Source of the DNA: Lachnoclostridium phytofermentans
GTDB taxonomy: Bacteria > Bacillota > Clostridia > Lachnospirales > Lachnospiraceae
Reading direction: 5' to 3'
Assembly (NCBI GenBank): GCA_003526525.1
Contig: DPVV01000488.1
Span: forward strand, 1-7,467
DNA length: 7,467 nucleotides
The notes under the pieces are model-generated. The model made no database searches. It worked only from the letters and a program-made list of their open reading frames with translations, and had not been told where the DNA came from. Shown piece after piece: positions 7,338 through 7,467 of this stretch. The translations under genes were made by a program, and so were the position numbers. Numbering within the stretch: the first letter of the stretch is position 1; each line of letters opens with the position of its first letter.

Positions 7338-7439
7338 TTAAGGTGCTACTAATTCAACTTTAATTCTGTCTGGGTTTTCAAAAAATACTGCGTAGTGTTC
7401 TCCTCCTCCTCCTGCTCTGTGAGCTTGCGATGAGTACAT
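7338..7439 (-). pseudogene. C-terminal remnant of a glyoxalase/VOC-family protein
   Basis: The minus strand encodes 33 residues from an ATG at 7439 to a TAA at 7340-7338. They include AGGGGEHYAVFFENPDRIK followed by VELVAP, the characteristic last strand of VOC (glyoxalase/bleomycin-resistance-like) proteins, in which the Glu of KVE is usually a metal ligand. A full VOC protein has about 125 residues, so the N-terminal three quarters are missing. Upstream in the same frame the codons are only Leu, Ile and Phe, then a TGA stop at 7463-7461. No ribosome binding site precedes the ATG. Most likely a truncated gene. A frameshift is possible, since the rest of a gene could lie beyond the window edge in another frame. 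I see no other sign of gene content here. Confidence 0.65.
7401..7413. repeat. Short triplet repeat (TCC)4
   Basis: Four TCC units plus one T. Read on the minus strand they are the GGA codons of the four glycines in the VOC-like remnant. VOC relatives usually have two or three glycines here, so slippage may have added one. A second triplet-like run, AAT repeated at 7441-7449, lies just outside the remnant. Confidence 0.6.
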
Positions 7440-7467
7440 AAATAATAATATAATTATAAGTCATATT

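Overview
The window looks like a piece of a low-GC, cellulose-degrading clostridium of the Lachnospiraceae. The evidence is AT-rich DNA, strong AGGAGG-type ribosome binding sites, and a large modular GH9 cellulase without a dockerin. The cellulase architecture GH9-CBM3c-X2-X2-CBM3b matches what I recall of the single GH9 cellulase of Lachnoclostridium (Clostridium) phytofermentans. That species is my best guess, but I could not run a search.

Layout: (1) 1-2842, plus strand: GH9 cellulase, cut at its 5' end by the window edge, so the signal peptide and first residues are missing. (2) 2843-3078: convergent intergenic region with one small and two long hairpins that probably insulate the cellulase from the opposing gene. 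(3) 3079-4107, minus strand: a predicted lipoprotein of unknown function that appears to hold two similar small modules around a central beta-rich module. (4) 4108-4352: divergent intergenic region with a very good sigma-A promoter for the next gene and a weaker candidate facing the lipoprotein. (5) 4353-5405, plus: MutY adenine glycosylase. (6) 5528-6451 and 6433-7188, plus: a LysR-family regulator overlapping a HAD-superfamily hydrolase by 19 bases, closed by a strong terminator at 7281-7333. (7) 7338-7439, minus: a short open frame encoding only the C-terminal end of a glyoxalase/VOC-type protein, cut off upstream by AT-rich DNA and an in-frame stop. It is most likely a gene remnant and was found by translating the intergenic DNA.

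The genes do not form one pathway. The cellulase acts on crystalline cellulose outside the cell, MutY repairs oxidative DNA damage, and the LysR-HAD pair is a two-gene unit of unknown substrate. I see no mobile element, CRISPR array, tRNA or rRNA, and no clear new multi-gene system. The points most worth a second look are the lipoprotein's architecture, the VOC remnant, the altered motif I of the HAD protein, and the possible operator in front of the LysR gene.
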